DNA from: Sycon ciliatum
Taxonomy: Eukaryota; Porifera; Calcarea; Leucosolenida; Sycettidae
Length of the DNA stretch: 64,000 nucleotides
NCBI RefSeq assembly: GCF_964019385.1
Contig: NC_088646.1
Span: 40,381,584 to 40,445,583, forward strand
Direction: 5' to 3'
Part shown: one piece after another, positions 25,501 to 35,639 of the stretch
Layout: each line of letters starts with the position of its first letter
Position numbering within the stretch: the stretch's first letter is position 1
Made by a program: the position numbers and the translations under genes
Notes under the pieces: generated by a model
What the model saw: only the letters and a program-made list of their open reading frames with translations
What the model was told of the DNA's origin: nothing
Databases searched by the model: none

Positions 25501-28500
25501 CTGCCATGGAACGCCAGGAAAGTAGAGCTCAGAAACAACTACGCTATGGCACTGCGCCGACTCAGCAGCACAGAGAAGCGACTGCAGCACAGCAGCGAAG
25601 TAGCAGCAGCATACAGCCAAGCCATCGATGATTACGTGCACAAGGGCTATGTAGAGCAAGTGCAAGCAGCGGACATCGCCAATTCCGGTTGGTTCCTGCC
25701 ACATTTCCCCATTGTGCGTATGGACAAGAGTACGACGAAGGTACGCATGGTGTTTGATGCTGCTGCACATTATCAGGGCATTTCTTTGAACGACGCCATC
25801 TTGCCTGGTCCGAAGCTTCAGAGAGAGCTATTTGACGTGCTGCTACGATTCCGTCGAAACTCAGTAGCCCTGGTCTGTGATGTCAAAGAGATGTACTTGC
25901 AAATCGAAATACACCCGGACGATCGCAAGCACCTCCGGTTTCTCTGGCGTACACAAGACGAGGTCAACGTGTACCAATTCAATCGACTGGTGTTTGGACT
26001 CAACGTTTCACCATTCATCGCACACTACGTCATCCAGAACCATGCGCGGCAACATGCAGTGACGCACCCTCGAGGCGCCGAAGCAGTTCTGGAGTCAACC
26101 TACATGGATGACACACTGGATTCAGTGGAGAGTGACGAGAAAGCAGTTGAACTCTATCACCAGCTATCGTTTGTGTGGAGCACCGCCGGGATGAAAGCCA
26201 GAAAGTGGCTGAGCAACTCGCCAACAGTCCTGCAGAGCGTTCCGCAGGAAGACCGGCAATCATCAATCGACTTGTCAGGAGAGCTACCAACAACCAAGAC
26301 GCTTGGTGTACAGTGGCGGCCTGACAGTGACCAGTTTGGCTTTACATTCTCGAAGCCAGCAGACAACAACATCACGAAGCGCCTAGTGGTGCGACACATC
26401 GCTACAGTGTTCGACCCATTAGGATTCCTAGCACCATTCGTTGTGCGTGGGAAAATCTGCATCCAGGAAATGTGGGTAGCCGGTCTGGATTGGGATACCC
26501 CAGCGCCAGAGGCAATAGCGGGCAAGGCTCGAGCTTGGTTGAACGAACTCTGCGACACAGATGCCATCGAGATACCGCGCTGTCTCTACCCGAATAGTGA
26601 AGCCCCGGACAAGGTACTGCACGTCTTCACTGATGCATCAACGCTAGCCTACGGAACAGTTTGTTACACAGTGTCAACCCTTGCAGATGGACAGGTCTGT
26701 GTTCGTATGGTTGCTGCAAAGACACACGTCGCACCGCTCAAGACCATCAGCGTACCCCGTCTTGAGCTGATGGGAGCCATGCTCGGCCTCCAGTTAGCAC
26801 AGTCTACAGCTGAGGCACTCAAGATTCCGAAGTCAGCAGTTGTCTATTGGAGTGATAGCGTGGATGTCCTCTGCTGGATTCGCAACCCCAGTCGCATCCA
26901 CAAGCCATTTGTCGCGCATCGTATCGGGGAGATACAGCTGGCAACGCAACCAGAACAGTGGCGCTACGTGCCAACGAAGTGCAACCCAGCAGACCTCGCG
27001 TCCCGTGGAACCTCAGTAACCAGCCTCATCACCAGCCAGCTGTGGTGGGAGGGACCGCAATTTCTGCAGCAAGAGCAATCGACGTGGCCACCAGCACCGG
27101 CACAGCTTTCATTGACGGACAATGCGAAGCAAGAAGTGAAGAAGGACCATCGGGCTACGGCATCACAGAGCCAACAACAGCAGACGTTCACAGGCAGCAT
27201 CACTGCCGCCGACTTGGGACGCTTGGACCCGTCTCGCTATTCCGAGTTTAATCGACTCCTACACGTCACAGCCTGGGTGTTCCGGTTTATCCAGAATTGT
27301 CGCACACCGGCCAGCAAGTTAGTGACGTCCACGCTGACGGCAGATGAGCTGAAGGACGCAAGAACGTACCACTGCAGAACAGCACAGCAACAAGCGCTTG
27401 AGTACAACACCGTGAGGCAGAAGAACTCACTGCCCAAGGCCAGCAGTCTGAGGCAGTTCCAGCCGTTCATCGATGCGGACGGGTTGATGCGGGTTGGTGG
27501 TCGTCTTCAACATGCCGAATTTCTATCGTTCGACCAGCAGTGCCCGATAATACTGCCAAAGGGACACCGAATCACGCAACTCATCATCAAGTCGTACCAT
27601 GATCGCGGGAATCATACGTGCGGCGTCAATCACATGCTATCGGAGCTATCAAATCAGTACTGGTTGCTCGGTGGGCGTGACGAGATGCGTTCCTGTGAGT
27701 CCAACTGTGCCAGATGCAAGCTACGAAAAGCATCACCAGCAGAACAGGTAATGGCTCCCTTGCCGAAGGTACGAGTCAGCCTGCCGCTACGAGCCTTCGC
27801 ACGAGTCGCAGTGGACTACGCTGGGCCATTTACAACAAAGCAAGGACGAGGCAAGACCCGAGCCAAGAGGTACCTCTGTCTGTTCGCTTGCCATCTGACA
27901 CGTGCCGTTCACTTGGAGCTAGCGTACGGCCTCGACGTGGACTCGTTCCTCCAAGCGTATCATCGCTTCACCAACCGGAGAGGAACGCCAGTGGAAGTCA
28001 CATCCGACAATGGAACAAACTTTGTGGGCGCCAACAATGAGCTCCGTGAGTTGGCAGAGGCGCTAGACGTCGACAAGCTCCAGCGAAGCATGGCGCAAGA
28101 AGGCACTCGTTGGCACTTCAACCCACCTAGTGGACCGCACTTTGGTGGCGCACACGAAGCACTGATCAAGGTGGCGAAACGAGCTTTGTCTGCCACACTC
28201 AGCAACCGCGATACGACTGACGAGGAGTTGTACACCGCCATTACCGGTGCTGAAGCGCTGATGAACTCCCGCCCATTGGGATACCAGTCAGCCGACCCAC
28301 GTGATCCGTTACCGCTAACACCGAACCATTTCTTGCATGGGCAGCAGGGCATGCCATTCGTCCCAGCAGGCACTGACGAGACGCAATGGACACTCAAACA
28401 GCGATGGCGGATGGTCCAGGACATCGTACTTCAATTCTGGCGCCGCTGGATGAAGGAAATTGTGCCAGAGCTGAACCGTCGCAAGAAGTGGACTCAGACC

Positions 28501-28692
28501 AAGCCAGATCTCACCGTCGGAGATGTTGTGCTAGTCGTGTCACCAGACACAGCACGAGGAGAGTGGCCACTAGCAAGAGTGGCGGAAGTGTACCCAGGCA
28601 GTGATGGGCATGTTCGAGTCGTGAAGATCAAGGTCCGAGGGAAGTATCTGACACGGCCTATCACTCGACTGTGCCGTATTGACGCGGAGTGA
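22585..28692 (+). CDS. BEL/Pao gag-pol polyprotein, intact
   Basis: About 2035 codons from ATG 22585; the frame is open a few codons further up but has no ATG there. Order of domains: charged N-terminal gag with coiled-coil-like helices; Ser/Thr/Pro/Gln-rich linker; BEL gag domain (FRGDKKQFPSWKAAF onward, about 23700-24240); Cys-His knuckles (CPACGQGH, LCYRCLGSGHSGSNC, 24370-24575); aspartic protease with LLDDGS near 24867; reverse transcriptase with YMDD at 26101-26112; RNase H with FTDAS near 26625 and WSDS near 26850; integrase with a His/Cys zinc domain (27598-27725) and catalytic Asp 27814, Asp 28006 and Glu 28156; and a C-terminal DUF5641-type domain (28390-28689). There is no envelope frame. 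All catalytic residues are present, so the element may be autonomous. Confidence 0.95.
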   Translation: MSERTSSDVEESSSISPHEAEVEQDPPESKKHTASSGVPPGKSIVPPENVEGHLMQLKSKKQKAKREFTNTRRGLLVIMREGGTMEAADQQLWYLENVEQEIFALLTDMEELYLGANNIKAVSKVHDEMEDLNQEMRATTDRFDQFASQLESQVKKEPALAAGQNSVERTSSSTSNTNSLDATAQPFMPSVTQSQEEKATPADSDSQQALESDPSSTGIRRGVTVSAAAETVHQEQWQPGQLSKQLDPALSTTASQSSVTQTSQTGAVTASSSVSMTTSSTGDGTSPRHVPAPVSAPLYTQAHTGISSSTDTRSSSARVALSTTSSRPALPAVRMSAVAQPALPAPPPQPPQSARAAVGQDLWRQLKRVSIPVFRGDKKQFPSWKAAFLACIDQAPLTAEYKMLQLREYLAGDALRAVENLGHSAAAYEAAKTRLERKFGTSRRQVSLYLEELDRFRPIRPESAKDVERFADLLDVAVINLKDMQRTEELGNGSLYAKLLSKMTEAMVVNYQRWLYENHEPENVETLLTWVNREAEFAVIAAESVRGVTSQTRQQESSTARPRDVSSHGRGADRRTSHHTFVSSSTSGDLPSRNRSCPACGQGHPVWRCPTFQSQSVTRRWATARGAALCYRCLGSGHSGSNCTRSRTCGIDGCTETHNRLLHSSNSDTSMDPAARKPAGAQSSNNQGMAKPRAAPSQPDRSGQMSGPPSSFRNTEGESVSETSAHARTHHGQQVEPQTALRTVPVTLVNGNRKIAVNALLDDGSTVSYMNSSIAAELGLAGEQKSITVSVLNGAATTFNTVSVNCQISSSDGSARYDFTAWTTNNVTASLKAIDWNNQQDRWQHLREVPFPPLNGTKHIDILIGVDHPYLHASLDEIAGGPGEPVARRTPLGWTCVGLVNPDATAITSLNGHSTTTASLEQLNQVVQRFWEIDQSGTHLRSHVQLTTAEQQATDRVATSLIGTSSGRYEIQLPWNARKVELRNNYAMALRRLSSTEKRLQHSSEVAAAYSQAIDDYVHKGYVEQVQAADIANSGWFLPHFPIVRMDKSTTKVRMVFDAAAHYQGISLNDAILPGPKLQRELFDVLLRFRRNSVALVCDVKEMYLQIEIHPDDRKHLRFLWRTQDEVNVYQFNRLVFGLNVSPFIAHYVIQNHARQHAVTHPRGAEAVLESTYMDDTLDSVESDEKAVELYHQLSFVWSTAGMKARKWLSNSPTVLQSVPQEDRQSSIDLSGELPTTKTLGVQWRPDSDQFGFTFSKPADNNITKRLVVRHIATVFDPLGFLAPFVVRGKICIQEMWVAGLDWDTPAPEAIAGKARAWLNELCDTDAIEIPRCLYPNSEAPDKVLHVFTDASTLAYGTVCYTVSTLADGQVCVRMVAAKTHVAPLKTISVPRLELMGAMLGLQLAQSTAEALKIPKSAVVYWSDSVDVLCWIRNPSRIHKPFVAHRIGEIQLATQPEQWRYVPTKCNPADLASRGTSVTSLITSQLWWEGPQFLQQEQSTWPPAPAQLSLTDNAKQEVKKDHRATASQSQQQQTFTGSITAADLGRLDPSRYSEFNRLLHVTAWVFRFIQNCRTPASKLVTSTLTADELKDARTYHCRTAQQQALEYNTVRQKNSLPKASSLRQFQPFIDADGLMRVGGRLQHAEFLSFDQQCPIILPKGHRITQLIIKSYHDRGNHTCGVNHMLSELSNQYWLLGGRDEMRSCESNCARCKLRKASPAEQVMAPLPKVRVSLPLRAFARVAVDYAGPFTTKQGRGKTRAKRYLCLFACHLTRAVHLELAYGLDVDSFLQAYHRFTNRRGTPVEVTSDNGTNFVGANNELRELAEALDVDKLQRSMAQEGTRWHFNPPSGPHFGGAHEALIKVAKRALSATLSNRDTTDEELYTAITGAEALMNSRPLGYQSADPRDPLPLTPNHFLHGQQGMPFVPAGTDETQWTLKQRWRMVQDIVLQFWRRWMKEIVPELNRRKKWTQTKPDLTVGDVVLVVSPDTARGEWPLARVAEVYPGSDGHVRVVKIKVRGKYLTRPITRLCRIDAE

Positions 28693-28955
28693 GCAGTAAG
28701 AGAATTAAGTCAAAGTGTGTATGAATATTCGACAACGCATTGCTCGTTTGCTCGTTATGTTCGGAGTGTTTTTTCATTATTGTTTGTGGTTATCATAGTG
28801 CAGTTTAGCCTATGCACCCGTTTGCATGTTGTCAAGCAGTATGCTATTTTGATTCGCGTAGTGCATGAGTTAGTTGCTATTTTATTTATTGATGCTATCG
28901 TTGAGCTGGCATGTTGCACTTTAAGATCAATCCCAGCAGCAAGCAGTATTGGATT

Positions 28956-28970
28956 GAAGAAGGGGAGAGA
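28956..28970 (+). promoter_or_regulatory. Polypurine tract of BEL/Pao element 1
   Basis: GAAGAAGGGGAGAGA directly abuts the 3' LTR and would prime plus-strand synthesis. Confidence 0.85.
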
Positions 28971-29424
28971 TGTTCAGGACTCGCCTTCACTACTATGCAA
29001 TATTTGCCATTATGCCAGATTACGCTGGCACTTGCAGTGCACTAATTATTTCTTGTTTCTATATGCTTGAGTTGTATCTGTCGTGTATCTTTCTTGGCTC
29101 GATATGAGTCCGTTTATAGTTGTAGCCATCCTGTCCCAGCCGGCAGGGGGTCGCACGGGTTCATGACCTTTACGTTTCCGGCGTTTGTACATTTCTGTTG
29201 TACCAGCGCTGCTGCTAATTTGTCGTAGGTTGCGCATATGGCCCTGCATGTGCCGTACGCGCGGCGTTTTCTTTGCTTTTGTATTTGCTGTTTCTCCCTG
29301 CTTGGGGGAGTTGTCGTGAGAGAGAAACAGAGTGAAATGGAAGAAAGAAGTCGTTTGGAGTTTGTCGTAGAACTACTAGAAATAGCATAAGCGTGATTCC
29401 GCCACGCAGTTCATATTCGGAACA
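28971..29424 (+). repeat. 3' LTR of BEL/Pao element 1 (454 bp)
   Basis: The uninterrupted LTR starts TGTTCAGG and ends GGAACA. It matches both halves of the 5' LTR with no visible substitution and preserves the MITE empty site near 29120. Confidence 0.97.
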
Positions 29425-29799
29425 AAGGCCCTGGGCGGAAGCGTTGGTGACGGTCCAGAACATGGGCGCTAATGATTGGGTTGTCACATTCGGACATGCA
29501 CCAGCAAGTATAGTACAGGGTTGGGGTGACCCGTTGCACTAGAAGCATCCAGTGCTGTAACCTTTGCGATGTTTGCAGCTATGCCGAGCAGTTATCTCCT
29601 GGGTTCCGACTGCTGCTCCGTGGAGATGATAGTAGGGCACTAGACAGCGGCTTTGTAAATTGCCATTCTGGAATGCTACCTCAGAGCAGCCGATGATGGT
29701 GACGTTCTTGCACAGCATGTTGTTGGTACCACAATCACAGCAAGTTCACTGGTGATGATTAACTTCTGGCCGCGTGTTGCATGTTTCTGAGATTCGTAG
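29425..29799. other. 3' flank of BEL/Pao element 1
   Basis: No gene is seen. A segment here (TTGTCACATTCGGACATGCA, near 29480-29500) is a diverged copy of one just left of the element (near 21150), so the retrotransposon lies between two related repeats. Confidence 0.5.
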
Positions 29800-30621
29800 A
29801 TAATGACGCGCGCGTGCATGAGTGTGTGTGTTTATATGTATGTATGCGTGTGAGCATCTGCATGTGCGCATCCACGTGTGTGTGTGCGCGCGCGCGTGTG
29901 TGTCGTGCACATGTACACGTGTATGCGCGCGTGTGTGTGAGCATTTGCATGTGCGCATCCACCTGTGTGTGCGCGCGCGCGTGTGTCGTGCACATGTGCA
30001 TGTGTATGCGTGTATGTGTGTGTGTGTGAGCATTTGCATGTGCGCATCCACCTGTGTGTATGTGCGTGCAAGCGCGCACGCGTGTGTGTGCGTGCACATG
30101 TACACGTGTATGCGTGTGTGTGTGAGCATTGGCATGTGCGCATCCACCTGTGTGTATGTGCGCACGCGTGTGTGATGAATGCGCGCATGTTCGCACACAT
30201 GTATGTGTGTGTGTGTGTGCGCGCGCGCGCGCGCGCGAACAGAGAGTCACATGTGTGTGTGTGTGCACTCATGCACACTCGCATACATGTGAGTACACGC
30301 TTGCAAGCGTGTGTGTGCGTGCGCGCGTGTACACAAGCTCGCTCACATGCACGTGCGCGCATCCACCTGTGTGTGTGCGCGCGCGTGTGTCGTGCACATG
30401 TACATGTGTGTGTGTGAGCATTTGCATGTGCGCATCCACCTGTGTGTATGTGCGTGCAAGCGCGCACGCGTGTGTGTGTGCGTGCACATGTACACGTGTA
30501 TGCGTGTGTGCGTGTGAGCATTGGCATGTGCGCATCCACCTGTGTGTATGTGCGCACGCGTGTGTGATGAATGCGCGCATGTCGCACACATGTATGTGTG
30601 TGTGTGTGCGAACAGAGAGTC

Positions 30622-30659
<38 letters not shown>

Positions 30660-30750
30660 GTGTGCACTCATGCACACTCGCACACATGTGAGTACACGCT
30701 TGCAAGCGTGTGTGGGCGTGCGCGCGTGTACACATGCACGTGCGCGCATG
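29800..30750. repeat. Complex GT-rich satellite with higher-order repeats
   Basis: Nearly 1 kb of alternating purine-pyrimidine DNA. A core close to GCATGTGCGCATCCACCTGT recurs at about 29860, 29947, 30035, 30132, 30424 and 30515, and a block of about 385 bp is duplicated (30124 and 30507 start matching sequence). It includes a pure GC-alternating run (30219-30236). Long open frames through it are artefacts of repetition. The composition favours Z-DNA. Confidence 0.9.
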
Positions 30751-31691
30751 TATGTTCTATCTTGTTATGTTGCCTATCCCATGCTCTCCTTTGGTGCTGC
30801 CACGTAGACGTCTGTCGTAGTTCCTGTCAGAAGTGCATGCGGAACTGACAGTGATTGTCATTCTACCTTTGTTTCAAACAACGTCTCGTTTTCGAGTTAC
30901 ATGATCTCTCACAGGATCCACAAAGTATTTTGTGCAAAAGCAGCTAGGCTCACCTGAACCAGTGAAGAACGAGTACCGGAACAAACAAGCTGGCAAACTG
31001 CAACGGAGTTGACACCACCAGCAGATAAATACTAAATAGGCCAGGCAGAGTACCGACATGGGTGATGATGATCTTGCACGTCCGGTGACTGGTCACTGGT
31101 GCATACGGCCGTGGCACTGGTAGTCAGGACTCAGGGACGCGGAGGCCGACTTGTCAGCAAGCAACATCTCGCCTACTCTGCCGGAATCTTCGCTCGACCT
31201 CAGTCAGACCTGGAAATATACTTTTGAAACTTTGCTTGCACGCGTTGCAGAATTGCCGGAGTAGGCGCGAGTATTATTGTGCACTATTGCTGGTACACAC
31301 TCTATGTTGCGCTTTTGTCCAGAAGCGCCATGCTTCGTGACTAGTGGACCTGACGATGGCAATACTATTCTCACTTTCAAAGCCAAAATCGTTATGAAAA
31401 TGTATGTCACGCTTTGAGAAAGTAAGCTTGCAGCGTCGTCATCTTCTGGACAGGCGCATAGTCACTGACTTGGAATTTTGAGCGTGCGCACCTACTTCTC
31501 AAACCGAGAAGTCGGCTGAGAACGAAAAACATTTGCGCCTAAATGCTTGACAATTGTGAATTTGATCGTCGAACAAAATGCGTCCTCGCGATGTCCGTGC
31601 ACAGCTTTGGGATGGCCAAGAACTCGAAAGCCCTTCTCTGATAGATGTACTTGTACTTTGTAGTACTGGGCTGCAGCCTGCATGCAGTGCA

Positions 31692-31750
31692 CTATGACTC
31701 CGGTGCGGCGCTGTCTTTTAGTAAAAGACAGCGCCGCACCGGAGTCATAG
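31692..31750. repeat. Perfect 29-bp inverted repeat with 1-nt spacer
   Basis: CTATGACTCCGGTGCGGCGC and the following bases to 31720 are exactly mirrored by 31722-31750. It would form a very stable GC-rich hairpin or cruciform. Confidence 0.95.
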
Positions 31751-32014
31751 CTAGCTGTCTGTACGAGACTACGACTACATGTCAGTACAGTCGACTCCCG
31801 ATCCCCGCGGCCAGGTGGCATCGCTACAGACACGTACGTAGACGTCAGTACAGCCCTGCCCGGGCGCCCCCAGGCGCTAGGCTGCATGCGTGTAACAGAC
31901 AGACTCAGTGCTACACCATCACGTCACCCTCCTTTGCTGAGCTGAGCCTGAGGAGGGAGACACAGGAAGTACATGACTGTACAAGTATATACAGAAGCCT
32001 TGCTTGGTAGTTAA

Positions 32015-34978
32015 GGTGGCTCACACCCTCTGCGCGCGCATCGTTTGAAAAGTGTAGATTTTCAGTAAATATTTCGGTAGCGATGATTTTTGTGCGATCA
32101 ATCGTTAACGCGTTGTAGGAAACGTCTTCTCGCTTTTCTGCAATTCTGGCGACCTAGCTAGAACCTGCTGCTAGTGTCCCTCTTCACTCGTTCTTTCTAT
32201 GAAAGGGGAAGGCAGCACTCGCAGAAGATTTTCCAAGAATGCAATGTCGACTGGTGCTCGTACTATAAGAAGGGAGAAATCAAAGTCCGCTCTTGAATCA
32301 CGCCTGAGTCTTAGAAAATTATTTCAGAATACGCTTGTGTAGATTTCCTGCCAGTGCCACTGACATCTCGCGACCTTCAAATATAACTTGCTCGATCATC
32401 TCCCGCACTGACTGGTAAATTCGTCGGGTAGCTGTGGATGGATCGATTCAGGGAGATCGAAGGTAAATACATCGAAGCACTTCAAACACGTTTCAAGACG
32501 CACTTCAAATTTTGTAATTGTGTCTTGAAAATTGTTTACAACAATTCGTACTTCAATACGCTGTTGAATTGTATCCTCTGCTTGGGAGTCTCGACTGTTT
32601 TATTGCTGCATGGCTTTCCTCAACACCGTTCACTGTACATGTATCGCGGAACGCAGATTGGATGGCATTGGAGGTGAATTTGATAATTTGTGACTGTGTC
32701 ATCAACCAAGTGAGGACATCAAATATCAACAGGGACGCTCCGAAAATCACAAACGCTGCGAAATAGGTATGAAATGGTCTTACACACTGGTGGGTATTCC
32801 ATATTCATTGTGTCATATCTTTAGACTGTCCGAAAGTTTGTCGTGCCGTGCAACTTTCACAGACTAATCCGATAATTGGCATGTGGCCCTATCGGCACAC
32901 ACTCATGCGTATGCCGCTGAGTCTATCTATATGTGCACGCACATGTGTGTATACTTACACAATTTTATTACGTATGCAAAATTAGGCAATCTACATGTAT
33001 ATGTGTGTGCACTCACTCCTATGACATAGAACGACAGTGCAGGCTATATAGAGTCGCACGAATGTGTGTTACCCGGGTGTGTATATGCATGCGCACTCGC
33101 GCGGGCGTTTTGTGTGCGCGCCTGGCATGGCATAACGCCGTTCAATATGATTAGTGTTGAACCGTGGTAATTTGCCCCGCCCCTTCTTTTTTCTATTGGC
33201 GTTGGATATGCAACTAATGACATAAACTCGGTTGTTGAAAACGAGTGCCATGCCGCACCACAATGGATTGACAATAATATAATACAAGTAGCGCTGTAAA
33301 CGCGCTGGTAATACTCATGTTGCAGCCATGGCAGTTGTGATTAGCTTTCCAAGTCAAGCCTGCTGCAGAAATTATTGCACTCTGACCAGCTGGAGTGGCC
33401 CAGGACTGCAGGTTGTGGAGAACAGGAGTGATGCTTGTATATACGCTTGTATTTACATGATGGACTTCGAAGTAACGTTAGGTGTATTACTTGTATGTTC
33501 TTCTGCCTGTGCACGTGTACATGTGCTGGTCAGTGTGGAACCGCCATCCATATCAGATCATACAGCTCAGCTGCTATCAGTCTCAACAGCTTATATCTGG
33601 CAAATAGGGTTTTAGTGACTCAATTTTGCTCACTGTGTTCAACAGAGTGGCATTGCACACAGCTACTTTATGTAATAGTAGCATCTTGGAAATTTTATAT
33701 TTTTGATAGTTAGCTTCAGTAGAAACTTCTCCAGTGTGGCTCTTAGCTTCATTACCACGGAGACTAAGCATTCAAGAAATGCACGAAGAACAGTGGCTAG
33801 ATGCGAAGTGAAAAGCCATTGGACCGTACCCAATGGAATACGCATTTAGTATAGCAGTATTGCTTGCTATGTTGGCAGCAAACACTGTATAATAATAATT
33901 ACATTACCAGTAGAAAGTGCCCAATGTGCATTGCTTCAGCACTGTGTTTTGGACAAAGCAGTCACAAAATTCCACATCAGTATTGGCTTCATGTTGGAGA
34001 AAGTTGTGAAAAACACTAGAGCATACATGTGCACCCAATACACATGCTCAGCTACATGTATGGCATTTAGTATGTGGGCGACTTAAAAGTTCTATTTTGG
34101 TAGTTAGCTTCGGTAGAAACTGTCTAAACTTGATCCAAAGCTCTACTACTATGTTCTGAAGATGTTGCAATCAAGTAATGTAAGACACGTATCTGCCGCA
34201 TTGGAGCTAGTTGTGAAAACAGTTAGACCATACACACAATACACATGCTCAGCTATGGCATTTAGTATGTGTGTGACTTCAAAGTTCTATTTCGGTAGTT
34301 AGCTTCGGTGGAAACTGCTAAAACTTGATCCAAAGCTCTACTACTATGTTCGGAAGATGTTGCAATCAATTATTGCAAGATACGTATCTGTCATATGGTG
34401 GAGTCAAGGGTTCTAAGGCGTTGGACAATGTCCCAGTGCAATGTGCTGATTCTTGAAAATATGGCATCACTTGACACTTGAAAGTTTTATTTCAAGAGTT
34501 ACCTTCGGTAGAACCTGCTCAAACTTGCTACACAGTACCATTATTAGGTTATGATAGCATAACCATCGAATACAGGGCAAGTCCAGTGTCAAATACTTGT
34601 AGGCGGGGCTAATATGTGGGACGTGTGCGCTGAAATGGGATGATTCCGAAAAGAGAAAAAGGTCACCTTCTAGCAGAATTCTACCCACTTCTAAAGCTTA
34701 TGCTGGTATTTAGCAAGTATACTACTGTCCTGATGTTGGACATCAAGAAAAACGGGGTAACTACGAGTGCTATGGCCAAAAAAGTGGTTTTCCGGTGTTT
34801 TTTGCCTAAATTGGCAATTGTGAGTATGCTATGTTTGGCCCCTCCCCCGAGTGAAACCGGCCGGTAGAACTTGATAAAATTTTGTCTCCGTACACTAGAT
34901 ATCCTACGGAACAAAGTACAATCGTTTGTAGCCACGTTTCAAACAAAAAAAATTTGGACCCGAGGGGTAGGAGCCACC
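32015..34978. mobile_element. Possible TTAA-flanked DNA element of about 3 kb
   Basis: Ends read GGTGGCTC at 32015 and GAGCCACC at 34971-34978, each bordered by TTAA (32011-32014, 34979-34982). Inside the ends, ACCCTC and its complement extend the match imperfectly to about 16 bp. No transposase frame is seen. A repeat of roughly 190 bp, marked by TTAGCTTCGGTAGAAACTG-like sequence, recurs near 33712, 34098, 34300 and 34500. It may be a non-autonomous element or a chance pair of ends. Confidence 0.45.
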
Positions 34979-34985
34979 TTAACAT

Positions 34986-35632
34986 GTTTTTCGATTTTGA
35001 CAGCATGTTACAAGGCGAGGACGCGTAGTGCTCCTGACTACAACCATAAACCGGTTGGCAGAGTCCCGGTCTTGCGACCATTTGAACCGTATTGGGAAAA
35101 CCCAGGTTCGGACCCTCGTTACTCTACGGGTTGGTAGGATTTTTATAATTTTCGTTTTTTTTTTTTTTTTTGTGTTGTAGAAGTCGTCGTGTTGCCGCCG
35201 TAGTATTGTTCACGTTGCTGCCGCTGCAGGGATCACGTCTGGAAGGATTTGTGATGTTATTTTCTTGTCTTCCTCTGTAATTAAATTATTTGTGATTTAT
35301 TTCTTTTTTCTTTTGTTCTTTTGTTCTTTTTCTTTTTTCTTGTCTTTTTTCAACTTCTGCCCATGGCGTCCTTCTCTCAGCTCGTCAGCTGTAACAGTCA
35401 TAGTCATCACCATGACGACTGTTGTGAGAAGGTGCTCGCTGCCGACGAGGTTGGTGATGTCCCGACGAGGCCATGGGTAGGCCTTCACCACGTCGGAACA
35501 CCCCGTCTGCACACCTGGGTTTTCCCAATACGGTTCAAATGGTCGCAAGACCGGGACTCTGCCAACCGGTTTATGGTTGTAGTCAGGAGCACTACGCGTC
35601 CTCGCCTTGTAACATGCTGTCAAAATCGAAAA
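34986..35632. repeat. Inverted repeat with about 120-bp arms
   Basis: Sequence 34986-35113 (TTTTTCGATTTTGACAGC to AAAACCCAGG) recurs inverted at about 35515-35632. The spacer contains a T18 tract near 35155-35172. The left arm has TGGCAGAGTCCCGG followed about 50 bp later by GGTTCGGACCC, which resemble pol III A and B boxes, so a tRNA-derived SINE head is possible. Confidence 0.6.
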
Positions 35633-35639
35633 ATGACTG

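Larger units (their letters stand above)
21201..29424 (+). mobile_element. BEL/Pao LTR retrotransposon 1, full length
   Basis: LTRs at 21201-22527 and 28971-29424 begin TG and end CA. A perfect 5-bp target duplication AAGGC flanks the element (21196-21200, 29425-29429). The 3' LTR is 454 bp. The 5' LTR is 1327 bp because an 871-bp MITE plus its 2-bp TA duplication lies inside it; 1327-871-2 gives exactly 454. Outside the MITE no difference between the LTRs is visible, so the insertion is recent. It has a primer-binding site, one long gag-pol frame and a polypurine tract, and looks structurally complete. Confidence 0.97.

Noticed and set aside
29822..30749. Long open frames rich in Cys, Val, His, Thr and Arg on both strands
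   Set aside because: They arise from translation of GT/CA repeats and have no domain or start support.
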